Shown one piece after another: positions 57,548 to 64,000 of a stretch of 64,000 bases of DNA (position 1 is its first letter; each line of letters opens with the position of its first letter). This DNA comes from Thermoplasmatota archaeon (GTDB lineage: Archaea; Thermoplasmatota; Thermoplasmata; Thermoplasmatales; Thermoplasmataceae): positions 84,376 through 148,375 of the forward strand of contig JAMDBD010000009.1 in NCBI GenBank assembly GCA_023484105.1, read 5' to 3'. The translations under genes were made by a program, and so were the position numbers. The notes beneath the pieces are model-generated. The model saw only the letters and a list, made by a program, of their open reading frames with translations, did not search any database and was not told where the DNA came from.

Positions 57548-57645
57548 AACTTATCAGCTCCGATTATGGAATATATAAGGTATATGGTTAGAAGCAATAC
57601 GACCAGTCCAAGTACAATTAGGGACGGGCTCAACGATATCGGCAT
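57544..57645 (-). CDS. kdpF: KdpF small membrane subunit
   Basis: 33 aa from the ATG at 57643-57645; a longer open frame to 57747 runs into elp3 in another phase and is not credible. Single hydrophobic helix 'LSPSLIVLGLVVLLLTIYLIY' in part, ending SIIGADKF, as KdpF does. Position directly before kdpA with a 4-bp overlap supports it. KdpF stabilises the complex. Confidence 0.85.
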   Translation of the reverse strand: MPISLSPSLIVLGLVVLLLTIYLIYSIIGADKF

Positions 57646-57655
57646 ACAATGAGGA

Positions 57656-57670
57656 CACCTATAAAATATT
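57656..57670 (-). promoter_or_regulatory. TATA box for kdpFABC
   Basis: Minus strand AATATTTTATAGGTG lies right after the elp3 stop and ~20 nt before the kdpF ATG, so kdpFABC could start as a leaderless transcript independent of elp3. Confidence 0.45.
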
Positions 57671-59239
57671 TTATTGCATATTCCTGTCCACACACATGTA
57701 TGGCCCGAGATTCTCATACCCCAGCTTTCTGAAGTAGTTTCTGACACCTACTCCGCTAATTACTAACATTTTGGACACACCAACCTCGCTGAATGATATG
57801 TTTTCAGCTTCTTCCAGCAGGAGTCTGCCTATACCTCTGTGCTGCCAGAATCTTTCAGAATGAATGCCGACAGGAGCAACCTCACCAAGTACCTTAATTT
57901 CCCTTACCACTGTGGAATCCAGCATCTCCTTGCGGTGTGCATCTTCTGACGGGACGCGGAGACGCAGGAAACCTGCCAGCTCACCCTTATCATTTTCATA
58001 TGTCAGGTAATGTTCAGTTCCACACGAGGCGCTGTAAGATAGCCTCCGCAGATCATAATTCCTTGATGAGGATTTAGAAAAACCGACCTCCCTGGTACGG
58101 ATCTCGCCAGTTCTAATCCCTTTCGCCTTAAGATCTGTTTCTGCCAGATTCCTCAGATCACTTCTCTTTACCCCTGCCTCTATAAACTTTACAGGGATAT
58201 CTCTCTGCATCCTCTGAACCCTTATCCATGGCGGCATCATTCCAAGAAATCGGGAGATAAGGTTCATTGCACCTTCAGAATCAAGCGGGGTGAATTTTCC
58301 TTCTTTCCAGATCTTGTAAAGTGATGTTCCCTTAACAACAAGGGTAGGGTAGATCTTGAGCATGTCCGGCTTGAATCTATCATCAGTAATCATTTTGGCA
58401 AAGCTCTCAATGTCATCATTCTCACCGGATCCGTACATACCAGGCATCAGGTGATACACTATCTTGAAGCCAGCATCCCTGGCGAGTTGCGTGGATCTGA
58501 TTATTTCTGCAACTCCATGGCCTCTGTTATTCAGCCTGAGAATTCTTTCATTTAGCACCTGAACTCCCAACTCAACTTTTGTTGCACCAAATTCCAGAGC
58601 AGAATCTATTTCCTTTTCCATGAACCAGTCAGGTTTGGTTTCTATTGTAAGGCCAACGCACTTCCTTTCACTGTCTTCGTTTACGAGTATGCTTTCTGCG
58701 AGTGCCGAGGACACGTTTCTATTCATGCCATCAAAGCACCCTTTAATGAAACTCCTCTGATATTCATAATCTCTGGCGGTAAAAGTACCTCCCATGACTA
58801 TCAGGTCTATCTTTCCAGTGTCGTGTCCAATTGTTTCCAGCTGCCTGGTTCTGCTCAGTACCTGCATGTACGGATCGTATCCATTAGCCCTGCCTCTTAA
58901 TGCGGCAGGCTCATGTCCCGTGTATGCTTGCGGTGAGTTATTCTCAACCCCTCCAGGACAGTATATACACTTACCATGTGGACACCTTTCAGGCGACGTC
59001 ATCACCGCAACCACAGCAACACCCGATACAGTCCTTGTCTTCTTTATTCTCAGAATACTTTTTATTTCATCACTAAAATTCCCGTAATTGAGAATTTCCA
59101 CGTCACTAGGAATGGAATCTATTGAATATTTTCTGGATAGTACAGCTTTTGCTCTCTGCAAATCATCTTTGTCAGAAATCTCTCCATTCTCAAGTCTCTT
59201 TGAAATTTCTTCCATGAATGAATGAAGGGATGACTCCAT
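57671..59239 (-). CDS. elp3: Elp3 tRNA wobble-uridine acetyltransferase
   Basis: 522 aa. Radical SAM domain with cluster cysteines in 'SPERCPHGKCIYCPGGVENN' (~88-101), 'IDLIVMGGTFTARDYEYQ', 'GLTIETKPDWFMEKE' and 'VELGVQVLNERILRLNNRGH'. The C-terminal GNAT domain (~370-520) has 'EVAPVGIHSERFWQHRGIGRLLLEEAENI' in part, the acetyl-CoA loop being Q-H-R-G-I-G. It makes cm5U-type modification at tRNA position 34. Stand-alone Elp3 is usual in archaea. Confidence 0.94.
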   Translation of the reverse strand: MESSLHSFMEEISKRLENGEISDKDDLQRAKAVLSRKYSIDSIPSDVEILNYGNFSDEIKSILRIKKTRTVSGVAVVAVMTSPERCPHGKCIYCPGGVENNSPQAYTGHEPAALRGRANGYDPYMQVLSRTRQLETIGHDTGKIDLIVMGGTFTARDYEYQRSFIKGCFDGMNRNVSSALAESILVNEDSERKCVGLTIETKPDWFMEKEIDSALEFGATKVELGVQVLNERILRLNNRGHGVAEIIRSTQLARDAGFKIVYHLMPGMYGSGENDDIESFAKMITDDRFKPDMLKIYPTLVVKGTSLYKIWKEGKFTPLDSEGAMNLISRFLGMMPPWIRVQRMQRDIPVKFIEAGVKRSDLRNLAETDLKAKGIRTGEIRTREVGFSKSSSRNYDLRRLSYSASCGTEHYLTYENDKGELAGFLRLRVPSEDAHRKEMLDSTVVREIKVLGEVAPVGIHSERFWQHRGIGRLLLEEAENISFSEVGVSKMLVISGVGVRNYFRKLGYENLGPYMCVDRNMQ

Positions 59240-59319
59240 AATCAGGGATCATAAATGATCGAGTAATTTAGTTTGTGGTCATATAATTCTGTATACTCAA
59301 ATGTAGGGCACCTCAAATA

Positions 59320-59331
59320 CATATTATATAT
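59320..59331 (+). promoter_or_regulatory. TATA box for tRNA-Arg
   Basis: CATATTATATAT is centred ~25 nt before the mature 5' end of tRNA-Arg (59350), the expected spacing for an archaeal tRNA promoter with almost no leader. Confidence 0.55.
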
Positions 59332-59349
59332 GCAGGTGATGGATGCAAG

Positions 59350-59421
59350 GGACCCGTAGTGTAACGGATATCACTCAGGCCTCCGGAGCCTGAAATCCGG
59401 GTTCAAATCCCGGCGGGTCCG
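59350..59421 (+). tRNA. tRNA-Arg (anticodon CCG), probable integration site
   Basis: Acceptor GGACCCG pairs with CGGGTCC (59414-59420), discriminator G at 59421, no encoded CCA. The anticodon stem is CAGGC/GCCTG with loop CTCCGGA, giving anticodon CCG (Arg codon CGG). The T arm is CCGGG-TTCAAAT-CCCGG. No intron. An integrase gene starts ~50 bp downstream, so the 3' half probably serves as att site. Confidence 0.93.
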
Positions 59422-59471
59422 TCCCATATACGGTATAAGAAAGTTTAAAAACGTATATGTCTTCTTCATGC

Positions 59472-60845
59472 ATGAGCACAGACAAGTATCACCATCTTTT
59501 AAAAGATAAGGACCTAAGACGCTGGCACCATGACGTAACCACAGGATCGAAGGTAACTGGGGATGTGTATCTCCGAAGGCTTGGATCATTCTGCAATGAA
59601 GTGCATAAGACACCGCAGGAGCTTATCAAACTGAATGAGAAGGCTCTTGTTGATCTCATTACCGATTACGTGATCCAGAAGGAGAAGGAAGGCAAAGCAG
59701 GATCGTACATTAAGAGCACCATTAAAGCCGTGAAGTCCTGGCTTGCATTCAACACTATAACGCTGCCAAGAAAGATCAAGGTTGCAAACTCAGATGACAC
59801 ACCAACCCTGACGGATGAGAGGATACCGACGAAAGAGGAGTTAAAAAAGATATTCAATGCAGGAGACAGCAGGGAAAGATCGGCTTGTGCAATTGTTGCC
59901 TTCAGTGGTGTGAGGATTGGCGTTCTGGGCAACTATGGCGGCACAGACGGGCTTAAAATAAAGGACATTGAGGATCTTGAGATCGACGGGGACAGGGTTG
60001 TATTCAAGAAGATACCGGCATTGATACGTGTCAGGAAGGAGTTATCGAAGTCAGGCAAATCCTATCTTACCTTTCTGGGATCGGAAGGTTGCTCTTACTT
60101 GGAAACATATTTACTGGAAAGGATAAGATCAGGGGAAACACTTACTCCAGAATCGGCAGTGATAACGGCGTCTAAACTGGAGATACGCAAGATTAAACAG
60201 CACATAAATGCAACTAACGTTGGCGACACGATCAGAAATGCGATACGCAATGCTGGTTTTCAATGGAGACCCTATGTTTTAAGGGCATATTTTGACAGTA
60301 GGCTTCTACTGGCTCAGGACGAAAGGCTCATACCAAGAGATTACAGGTCATTCTTTATGGGCCACGTAGGCGATATCGAACACAGATATACGGTGAATAA
60401 AGGCAGGTTGCCAGATGATATGATCGAATCTATGCGATCGGCTTACGATAAGTCTACCAAGTTTTTAGAGACCGATAAAAAAGGTCTGTCAGAAGAGGAA
60501 CTCAAGCAGAGGTTTGAGGAACAGCAGAAGGCATTAGACAGACAGTTCAGGGAACAGATGCTTCTGATGGTTGGATTTACAAAAGAGGAGATCGAAGCCC
60601 AGAATCTCCTTGAGAGAACGACAGAGGAGATACAGCACATCGTTAAGGATAAGTTGTCTGGTTCGCTTCTGAAACCAGAGGACATAGACAGGCAGATTCA
60701 AAGGGACAAAGCAGAACTCTCCAAAAAGGTTAATGGTGCGAGGCAGAAGATCATCCCGATCTCACTTCTGGAGAAATACATGCAGGCTGACTTCGAGTTC
60801 ATGGCTATGTTGGGCACCGAGAAGGCTATCATTAGGCTACCGTAA
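59472..60845 (+). CDS. int: Archaeal tyrosine recombinase/integrase
   Basis: 457 aa from the ATG at 59472; the ATG at 59457 adds MSSSC but falls too close to the TTTAAAAA TATA-like tract. N-terminal SAM-like DNA-binding domain (~1-90), catalytic domain with the first Arg in 'FSGVRIGVL', 'YVLRAYFDSRLLL' at the HxxR position (His replaced by Tyr), 'FMGHVGDIEHRYTVNKGRLPDD' (in part) with GH and the nucleophile Tyr. A charged coiled coil (~340-420; EEELKQRFEEQQKALDRQF) follows. It sits beside tRNA-Arg, as integrases of archaeal plasmids and viruses do. Confidence 0.9.
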   Translation: MSTDKYHHLLKDKDLRRWHHDVTTGSKVTGDVYLRRLGSFCNEVHKTPQELIKLNEKALVDLITDYVIQKEKEGKAGSYIKSTIKAVKSWLAFNTITLPRKIKVANSDDTPTLTDERIPTKEELKKIFNAGDSRERSACAIVAFSGVRIGVLGNYGGTDGLKIKDIEDLEIDGDRVVFKKIPALIRVRKELSKSGKSYLTFLGSEGCSYLETYLLERIRSGETLTPESAVITASKLEIRKIKQHINATNVGDTIRNAIRNAGFQWRPYVLRAYFDSRLLLAQDERLIPRDYRSFFMGHVGDIEHRYTVNKGRLPDDMIESMRSAYDKSTKFLETDKKGLSEEELKQRFEEQQKALDRQFREQMLLMVGFTKEEIEAQNLLERTTEEIQHIVKDKLSGSLLKPEDIDRQIQRDKAELSKKVNGARQKIIPISLLEKYMQADFEFMAMLGTEKAIIRLP

Positions 60846-61266
60846 ACTCCTTTTCCATATAATTTATAACCAAAATAGGATATAGGCTGAAATCGTTTTT
60901 AAATTTTAGGAGAATAAAAATAAACTGATCGGATCAATTTTTCCGCTCGGGAGAAGGGTCAGCAGTTAAATTTAGTTAAATAAAATTTAAATACTTCTTA
61001 TAGTTCATTAATTTGCATTAGCCTGTTGAAAAATGACAGGTCACCTTACAGAGAGGATCGAAAGATCGGTATCGAGTAAAGGACGGTTCGCTGGAAGGTA
61101 TCCAAAACTCAAATGTCAGTAAAGCCATAGTAGAAATTGATGCCAGAAAAACGTGGTTTTGGAGATATTGCAGTAATGCAATACTAGCCTTCATGTGGTA
61201 AGAAACCGGGGCTGCATTGCCTGAATGCCGCTGTTAAGCAAAGTTTTTCGGGCAGAGGTAAGAGCA
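60846..61266. other. Non-coding stretch with conserved-looking hairpins
   Basis: No ORF is convincing between the integrase stop and the AbrB-like start. The AT-rich left half (TTAAATTTAGTTAAATAAAATTTAAATAC) likely holds promoters. The right half contains the structured-RNA candidate described separately. Confidence 0.5.
61034..61183 (+). ncRNA. Candidate structured RNA with GNRA-capped hairpins
   Basis: Closing helix TGACA (61034-61038) with TGTCA (61114-61118). Inside, ACCTTACAG (61043-61051) pairs with CTGGAAGGT (61091-61099), 8 of 9 bases. A hairpin GATC-GAAA-GATC (61056-61067) is nested. Beyond, TATTGCA-GTAA-TGCAATA (61166-61183) forms a perfect 7-bp stem with a GTAA (GNRA) loop. No start codon pattern explains this. 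Strand and ends are assumed from gene direction. Confidence 0.35.
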
Positions 61267-61419
61267 ATGCGTGAAAAGATTGTCAAAATAGGAAAAACTT
61301 GCTATGTGAGGCTTTCTAAGGACTACAGAGATCAGTACAACCTTTTGGAGAAATCATACATTGAGGTCAGAGAGCAGCCAGATGGGAGTATCGTGATAAT
61401 ACCGGAGGGAGTTCAATGA
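61267..61419 (+). CDS. AbrB-like small DNA-binding protein
   Basis: 50 aa from the ATG at 61267 (MREKIVKIGKTCYVRL...); in-frame extension to 61225 lacks a ribosome site. 'KIVKIGKTCYVRLSKDYRDQYNL' and 'YIEVREQPDGSIVIIPEG' are the two halves of an AbrB/SpoVT fold. It may control element copy number or expression. Stop overlaps the next ATG (ATGA). Confidence 0.7.
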   Translation: MREKIVKIGKTCYVRLSKDYRDQYNLLEKSYIEVREQPDGSIVIIPEGVQ

Positions 61420-61568
61420 TTGACCTTGGTCAGTTAAAAAAGATTGCAAACGAAATGCAGGGACCGGTCAAGCCCGTTTTGGATTCCTTGCCGAGCCAGA
61501 TGCCGGAGGATCAATTCATTGCGAATTTTGCAATGTTGTGGAATTTGAGCAAGAAGGTGAGAGAATGA
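61416..61568 (+). CDS. Small ORF with EDQFIxNF motif (50 aa)
   Basis: MIDLGQLKKIANEMQG start, ending 'SQMPEDQFIANFAMLWNLSK'. Predicted helical. It overlaps both neighbours by 4 bp (ATGA and ATGA), so it is very likely translated. It shares the C-terminal motif with the next ORF and with the 19-residue ORF at 61967. No family recognised. Confidence 0.6.
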   Translation: MIDLGQLKKIANEMQGPVKPVLDSLPSQMPEDQFIANFAMLWNLSKKVRE

Positions 61569-61708
61569 ATATCAGGTCAATCAAAGAGAAATCAGGTCAG
61601 TACCCTGAGACATTGAAAGACTTCATTTTGAGTTTACCAGACGAACAGTCGGGAGAGGACTTCATTAACAACGCAATGAATGCGATCCGACTTGCACGTA
61701 AGAGGTAA
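61565..61708 (+). CDS. Small ORF with EDFINN motif (47 aa)
   Basis: MNIRSIKEKSGQYPETLKDF start, then 'LSLPDEQSGEDFINNAMNAI' and a basic end. Similar plan to the previous ORF (SLP...ED.FI.N.AM), so probably a diverged tandem copy. ATGA overlap with it. Function unknown. Confidence 0.6.
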   Translation: MNIRSIKEKSGQYPETLKDFILSLPDEQSGEDFINNAMNAIRLARKR

Positions 61709-61717
61709 ATTAAAAAA

Positions 61718-61727
61718 AAGGAGGTGA
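61718..61727 (+). promoter_or_regulatory. Strong Shine-Dalgarno for Sm/Hfq-like gene
   Basis: AAGGAGGTGA, near-perfect complement to the 16S 3' end, 6 nt before the GTG at 61734. It decides the GTG start. Confidence 0.7.
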
Positions 61728-61733
61728 CAAGGG

Positions 61734-61967
61734 GTGTCATTTAATGATAGAGAGAACGTATTTAAAGGTTCAGCAAAAGCCCAAAGATATTCTAAGGACA
61801 GCTTCACGAAAGAGTTGATCGGTAAGGTCGTCAAAATAACGTTGACAAACGGCTCTGTGGTGCAAGGGAGACTTATCGAGCTTGGAATGTATGACGTCAA
61901 ACTTCAGACTTCTCAGAATCAATTGATCGTGTTGAAATCTGCAATTCTAACGGTGGAGGTGCTGTGA
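61734..61967 (+). CDS. Sm/Hfq-like RNA-binding protein
   Basis: 77 aa from GTG. An N-terminal helix-like segment (~18-28 'SKDSFTKELIG') precedes a five-strand Sm fold: 'KVVKITLTNGSVVQGRLIEL' (Sm1) and 'QLIVLKSAILTVEVL' (Sm2). The N-G...Q-G pattern and 'LIVLKSAI' are closer to bacterial Hfq (LVNG..LQG, VYKHAI) than to typical archaeal SmAP (RGxN-type Sm2). Such rings bind U/A-rich RNA. Encoded on a mobile element next to a possible structured RNA, it may regulate element RNA (inference). Confidence 0.75.
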   Translation: MSFNDRENVFKGSAKAQRYSKDSFTKELIGKVVKITLTNGSVVQGRLIELGMYDVKLQTSQNQLIVLKSAILTVEVL

Positions 61968-62026
61968 TGCAAGAGGATCAGTTCATTGAGAATTTTGGAT
62001 TAAGCAAGATGGAGGTTCAAAAATGA
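61967..62026 (+). CDS. 19-residue micro-ORF with EDQFIxNF motif
   Basis: MQEDQFIENFGLSKMEVQK. It overlaps the Sm-like stop and the next ATG by 4 bp each (GTGATG and ATGA type). Its DNA is a partial copy of the end of the 61416 ORF (GAGGATCA-TTCATTG-GAATTTTG). It may be a degraded duplicate kept for translational coupling. Confidence 0.4.
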   Translation: MQEDQFIENFGLSKMEVQK

Positions 62027-63429
62027 AGGATCCAGAAACGATCGATACCGTTCATTATAAAGACAAGAGTAAGGTTTCAGGAAAGATCGACATAATTGCC
62101 GAGGCATTGAGTTCCCAGGCTTCTCCTGAAGCCTGTTATGCAGGGGCATTATTCTTAATAGGGAATGCATTGCACAAGGCAGTTACATATACAGACAAGG
62201 GTCCAGTTTACACAAATCTCTCCTTTTTCAATATAGCCCCGAGTTCGAATGACAAGACCCCATTGATACGTGTTATGTACGAGGTGTATCAGCGTTTACT
62301 TAAGCCAGAAGGAATGCATTTCAAGAGCAAATTCACAACGGAAGGGCTCATGAACAAACTAAATGAACATAGAAAGAAGTACGAATCAAAAGGGGAGAAG
62401 GTACCGGTTTACAGATGCATGGTTATGAGAGATGAAGCCTCTTCTCTGCCAAAGGAATCACACGGGAGGGGAGCAAACATATACGAATTTCTTGGACAGG
62501 CATTCGATAACGATCTCATGATTAATCCCTACGATTCGGTAAGAGGGCAAGAGCAGGAGTTCCCCGAGGTATGGTTCTCATTCTGGTTCTCCAGCACGCT
62601 TACAATTTACAGGCTCCTGAATGACGACTTCTGGGAACAGGGCATCGCATTCAGATCCCTTTTCACCAGACCTGAGAAAGCAGGCCCGTACCTCAGATTC
62701 AGCACAGATGATATGGCAAGGCAGATTGCAGTTGAGACCATAGTCTCGGAGCTGATTCCACTTTTAGATATTGAGAAGGCTGAGAAAACTCAAGACTGGT
62801 GGGAGCTTTATAATCCCTACCGAGAGAAGATCAGATTGAAGGGTGATCAGGAAATTGACAGTCTTTCCAATGGGCAGGAGACTCCAATGGAACTGAAAGC
62901 GGATAAGAAATATCCTGAGCTGGTTGTCAAGCTCTCCATGATCCACTGTGCAAGCAGAGAGGGATGGGACATTCATGATGGAAAGAAAGTGCTCCTGTTG
63001 ACCTCTGAAGACCTCATGAAAGCCATTAAAGACCTTGATAGGTTCCGAGAGAATTTTCTTTTCTCATACAATGCTTACCTCAGGAAAAAGAGTGCACCAA
63101 TGAGACTTGAGAAGATTCAGGAACTCAGGGACATGATCAGAGATGTGATAGAAAAGGCACCGAAGGAGTTCAGATATGTGCCGATACCAGGAGAAGTGGA
63201 TAAATCAACAGGTCAGCAGAAAATATACGCAGGAAAGAATCCGGAGGGGAGTTATGTCTGCAAATCCTATCTCTATAAGAAGTTTGACTACACCCGCAAG
63301 TCCCTCAACGAGATTCTTGCAACCTTATCAGACGCAGAGGAAATAGAAGTCATAGAAGCATTCAGCTACGATACAAATAGGAAGACCATACTCATTGGAA
63401 TACCAGTGGAGATAGACCTCAACATCTGA
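62023..63429 (+). CDS. DUF3987-like P-loop protein (possible replicative helicase/primase-type ATPase)
   Basis: 468 aa. 'LSFFNIAPSSNDKTPLIRVMYE' (~66-87, in part) occupies the Walker A place with a degenerate loop (SSNDKT), 'RCMVMRDEASSLPKESHGRG' (in part) resembles a Walker B DEA/G segment, and 'VWFSFWFSSTLTIYRLLND...GIAFRSLFT' fits the DUF3987/YfjI pattern of plasmid-borne helicase-like proteins. The C-terminal ~120 residues look winged-helix-like. The probable replication protein of the element. Last gene before the AT-rich repeat region. Confidence 0.6.
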   Translation: MKDPETIDTVHYKDKSKVSGKIDIIAEALSSQASPEACYAGALFLIGNALHKAVTYTDKGPVYTNLSFFNIAPSSNDKTPLIRVMYEVYQRLLKPEGMHFKSKFTTEGLMNKLNEHRKKYESKGEKVPVYRCMVMRDEASSLPKESHGRGANIYEFLGQAFDNDLMINPYDSVRGQEQEFPEVWFSFWFSSTLTIYRLLNDDFWEQGIAFRSLFTRPEKAGPYLRFSTDDMARQIAVETIVSELIPLLDIEKAEKTQDWWELYNPYREKIRLKGDQEIDSLSNGQETPMELKADKKYPELVVKLSMIHCASREGWDIHDGKKVLLLTSEDLMKAIKDLDRFRENFLFSYNAYLRKKSAPMRLEKIQELRDMIRDVIEKAPKEFRYVPIPGEVDKSTGQQKIYAGKNPEGSYVCKSYLYKKFDYTRKSLNEILATLSDAEEIEVIEAFSYDTNRKTILIGIPVEIDLNI

Positions 63430-63440
63430 TGAAGCCGTAT
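63427..63440. repeat. 14-nt inverted repeat, left arm
   Basis: TGATGAAGCCGTAT matches the reverse complement of 63660-63673 at 13 of 14 bases, and bounds a ~219-bp AT-rich segment. The first bases overlap the stop of the DUF3987-like gene. Confidence 0.6.
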
Positions 63441-63844
63441 TTCACTTTAAATTCCTTAATTTTGGTTTAAATTTGGAAAATGGCATTATCCAAAAAGGCT
63501 TTATTTTACTATGTCTCCGTTTTAATTTCTTAAATTCCTTAAATTCGGTAATATAGTTCCGTTTGAGTAAATGCAAATAGCATGGTATGGTTGGAACTAT
63601 TTTTCCGAATTTAAAAAAAATAAGAATTTAAGAAATAATAGTCTTATAGACACCGTATAATACGGCTTCTTCAGACAACTCTTAAATTTGGTGATCACTC
63701 CGAAATTAAGCCTATTTTCCGAATTTAAGAATCGGAAGGCATTAACCTCACAAAAACAAAATCGCAAAACGCAATTTTTCCCGCATTTCAGAGGGTTTTA
63801 CCAATAAACTTTTATGACAAAATGTGTACACAGGCTGAGCTAAT
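63430..63844. other. AT-rich repeat region, candidate replication origin or regulatory hub
   Basis: No gene. The motif CTTAAATTYGG or its complement recurs: near 63445, 63465, 63528-63547 (twice in tandem), 63605-63614, 63681-63691, 63700-63710 and 63719-63729. The 63681 and 63700 copies face each other across 8 bp. A 13-nt near-palindrome CCGTATAATACGG lies at 63653-63665. Iteron-like repeats next to a replication-type protein are typical of plasmid origins. Confidence 0.5.
63660..63673. repeat. 14-nt inverted repeat, right arm
   Basis: ATACGGCTTCTTCA, partner of 63427-63440; it overlaps the palindrome at 63653-63665. Confidence 0.6.
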
Positions 63845-64000
63845 ATGAACAATAAAAACTCCGAAGTAGGCCTTGAATCTGATCTTCCAAGACACCTTTC
63901 ATTCAGAGATGTCTTCTTTCTTTCCTTTGGCGGAATGTCACCGTTACTGAGCCTGTTGACTTACGGAGCGGTCGCACTTTCCTATGGGGGCTTGCTTTCG
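63845..64000 (+). CDS. APC-superfamily permease, 3' truncated by window edge
   Basis: First 52 codons: a hydrophilic start (MNNKNSEVGLESDLPRHLSF) then 'RDVFFLSFGGMSPLLSLLTY', the TM1 region of amino-acid/polyamine permeases. It may mark return to ordinary chromosome, since permeases are not usual plasmid cargo, but no att site separates it from the element. Confidence 0.6.
   Translation, partial: MNNKNSEVGLESDLPRHLSFRDVFFLSFGGMSPLLSLLTYGAVALSYGGLLS

Noticed and set aside
57646..57747. N-terminal extension of KdpF
   Set aside because: It would run inside elp3 in another phase and cross the TATA box; KdpF proteins are about 30 residues.
63430..64000. Second att copy (tRNA-Arg 3' half)
   Set aside because: I looked for the CCGGGTTCAAATCCCGGCGG region and do not see it; the element's right border is outside the window or lost.
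1..64000. CRISPR array or cas genes
   Set aside because: No regularly spaced repeats and no Cas-like proteins were seen.

Overview
The window looks like chromosome from a thermoacidophilic archaeon of the Thermoplasmatales (Thermoplasma, Ferroplasma, Cuniculiplasma and relatives); the genus cannot be fixed by eye. The grounds are a 20S proteasome beta subunit with an 8-residue propeptide, a VAT/CDC48 unfoldase, aRF1, TFB, Gar1, aCPSF1, an archaeosine-type radical SAM enzyme, split transketolase, many apparently leaderless genes with a TATA box about 25 nt before the start codon, and large Ser/Thr/Asn-rich surface proteins.

Layout. 1-7.7 kb: a cell-surface block with two paralogous YVTN beta-propeller proteins (one with a type IV pilin N-terminus) and an 11-repeat membrane-anchored protein. 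7.8-12.9 kb: a membrane glycosyltransferase, FtsZ, and the non-oxidative pentose phosphate genes (two transketolase halves, transaldolase). 13-25.6 kb: information processing and housekeeping (aCPSF1, proteasome beta divergent from VAT, aRF1, UMP kinase, IleRS, ThiL, RaSEA-like). The RaSEA-like gene ends in an unusual 112-bp duplication with an inverted insert. 25.8-31.5 kb: an amino-acid permease, small proteins, a gene-poor stretch with possible transposase remnants, a secreted protein and an HxlR regulator with palindromes at its promoter. 31.6-45 kb: Gar1-TFB, a Pcc1-like protein, a zinc-site-less AlaX relative, two MFS carriers, AMMECR1, a dienoyl-CoA reductase-like SDR, a SHOCT protein, a small AbrB-like gene, a chlorite-dismutase/HemQ-family protein, a zinc alcohol dehydrogenase, a ThiF-like E1 protein and a HAD phosphatase. 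45-52 kb: an apparent operon of a STAND/TPR ATPase, a small Cys protein, CysRS, nicotinamidase and NAPRTase, followed by pyrK-pyrD. 52.3-59.2 kb: a universal stress protein facing kdpFABC, then Elp3.

59.35-63.8 kb is a probable integrated plasmid-like element. It starts at tRNA-Arg(CCG), next to a tyrosine recombinase. It carries a non-coding stretch with GNRA-capped hairpins, an AbrB-like protein, two short ORFs, an Sm/Hfq-like protein, a third minimal ORF and a DUF3987-like ATPase, most of them joined by ATGA overlaps. It ends in an AT-rich region with repeated CTTAAATTYGG motifs, bounded by a 14-bp inverted repeat. No second att copy is visible. A second APC permease begins at 63845 and runs off the window.

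The most notable observations are the mobile element with its Hfq-like protein and candidate structured RNA, the template-switch-like rearrangement of the RaSEA-like 3' end, the AlaX relative without zinc ligands, and genes too short for routine ORF calling (kdpF, AbrB-like, the element's micro-ORFs). All calls rest on reading motifs by eye; no database search was run.
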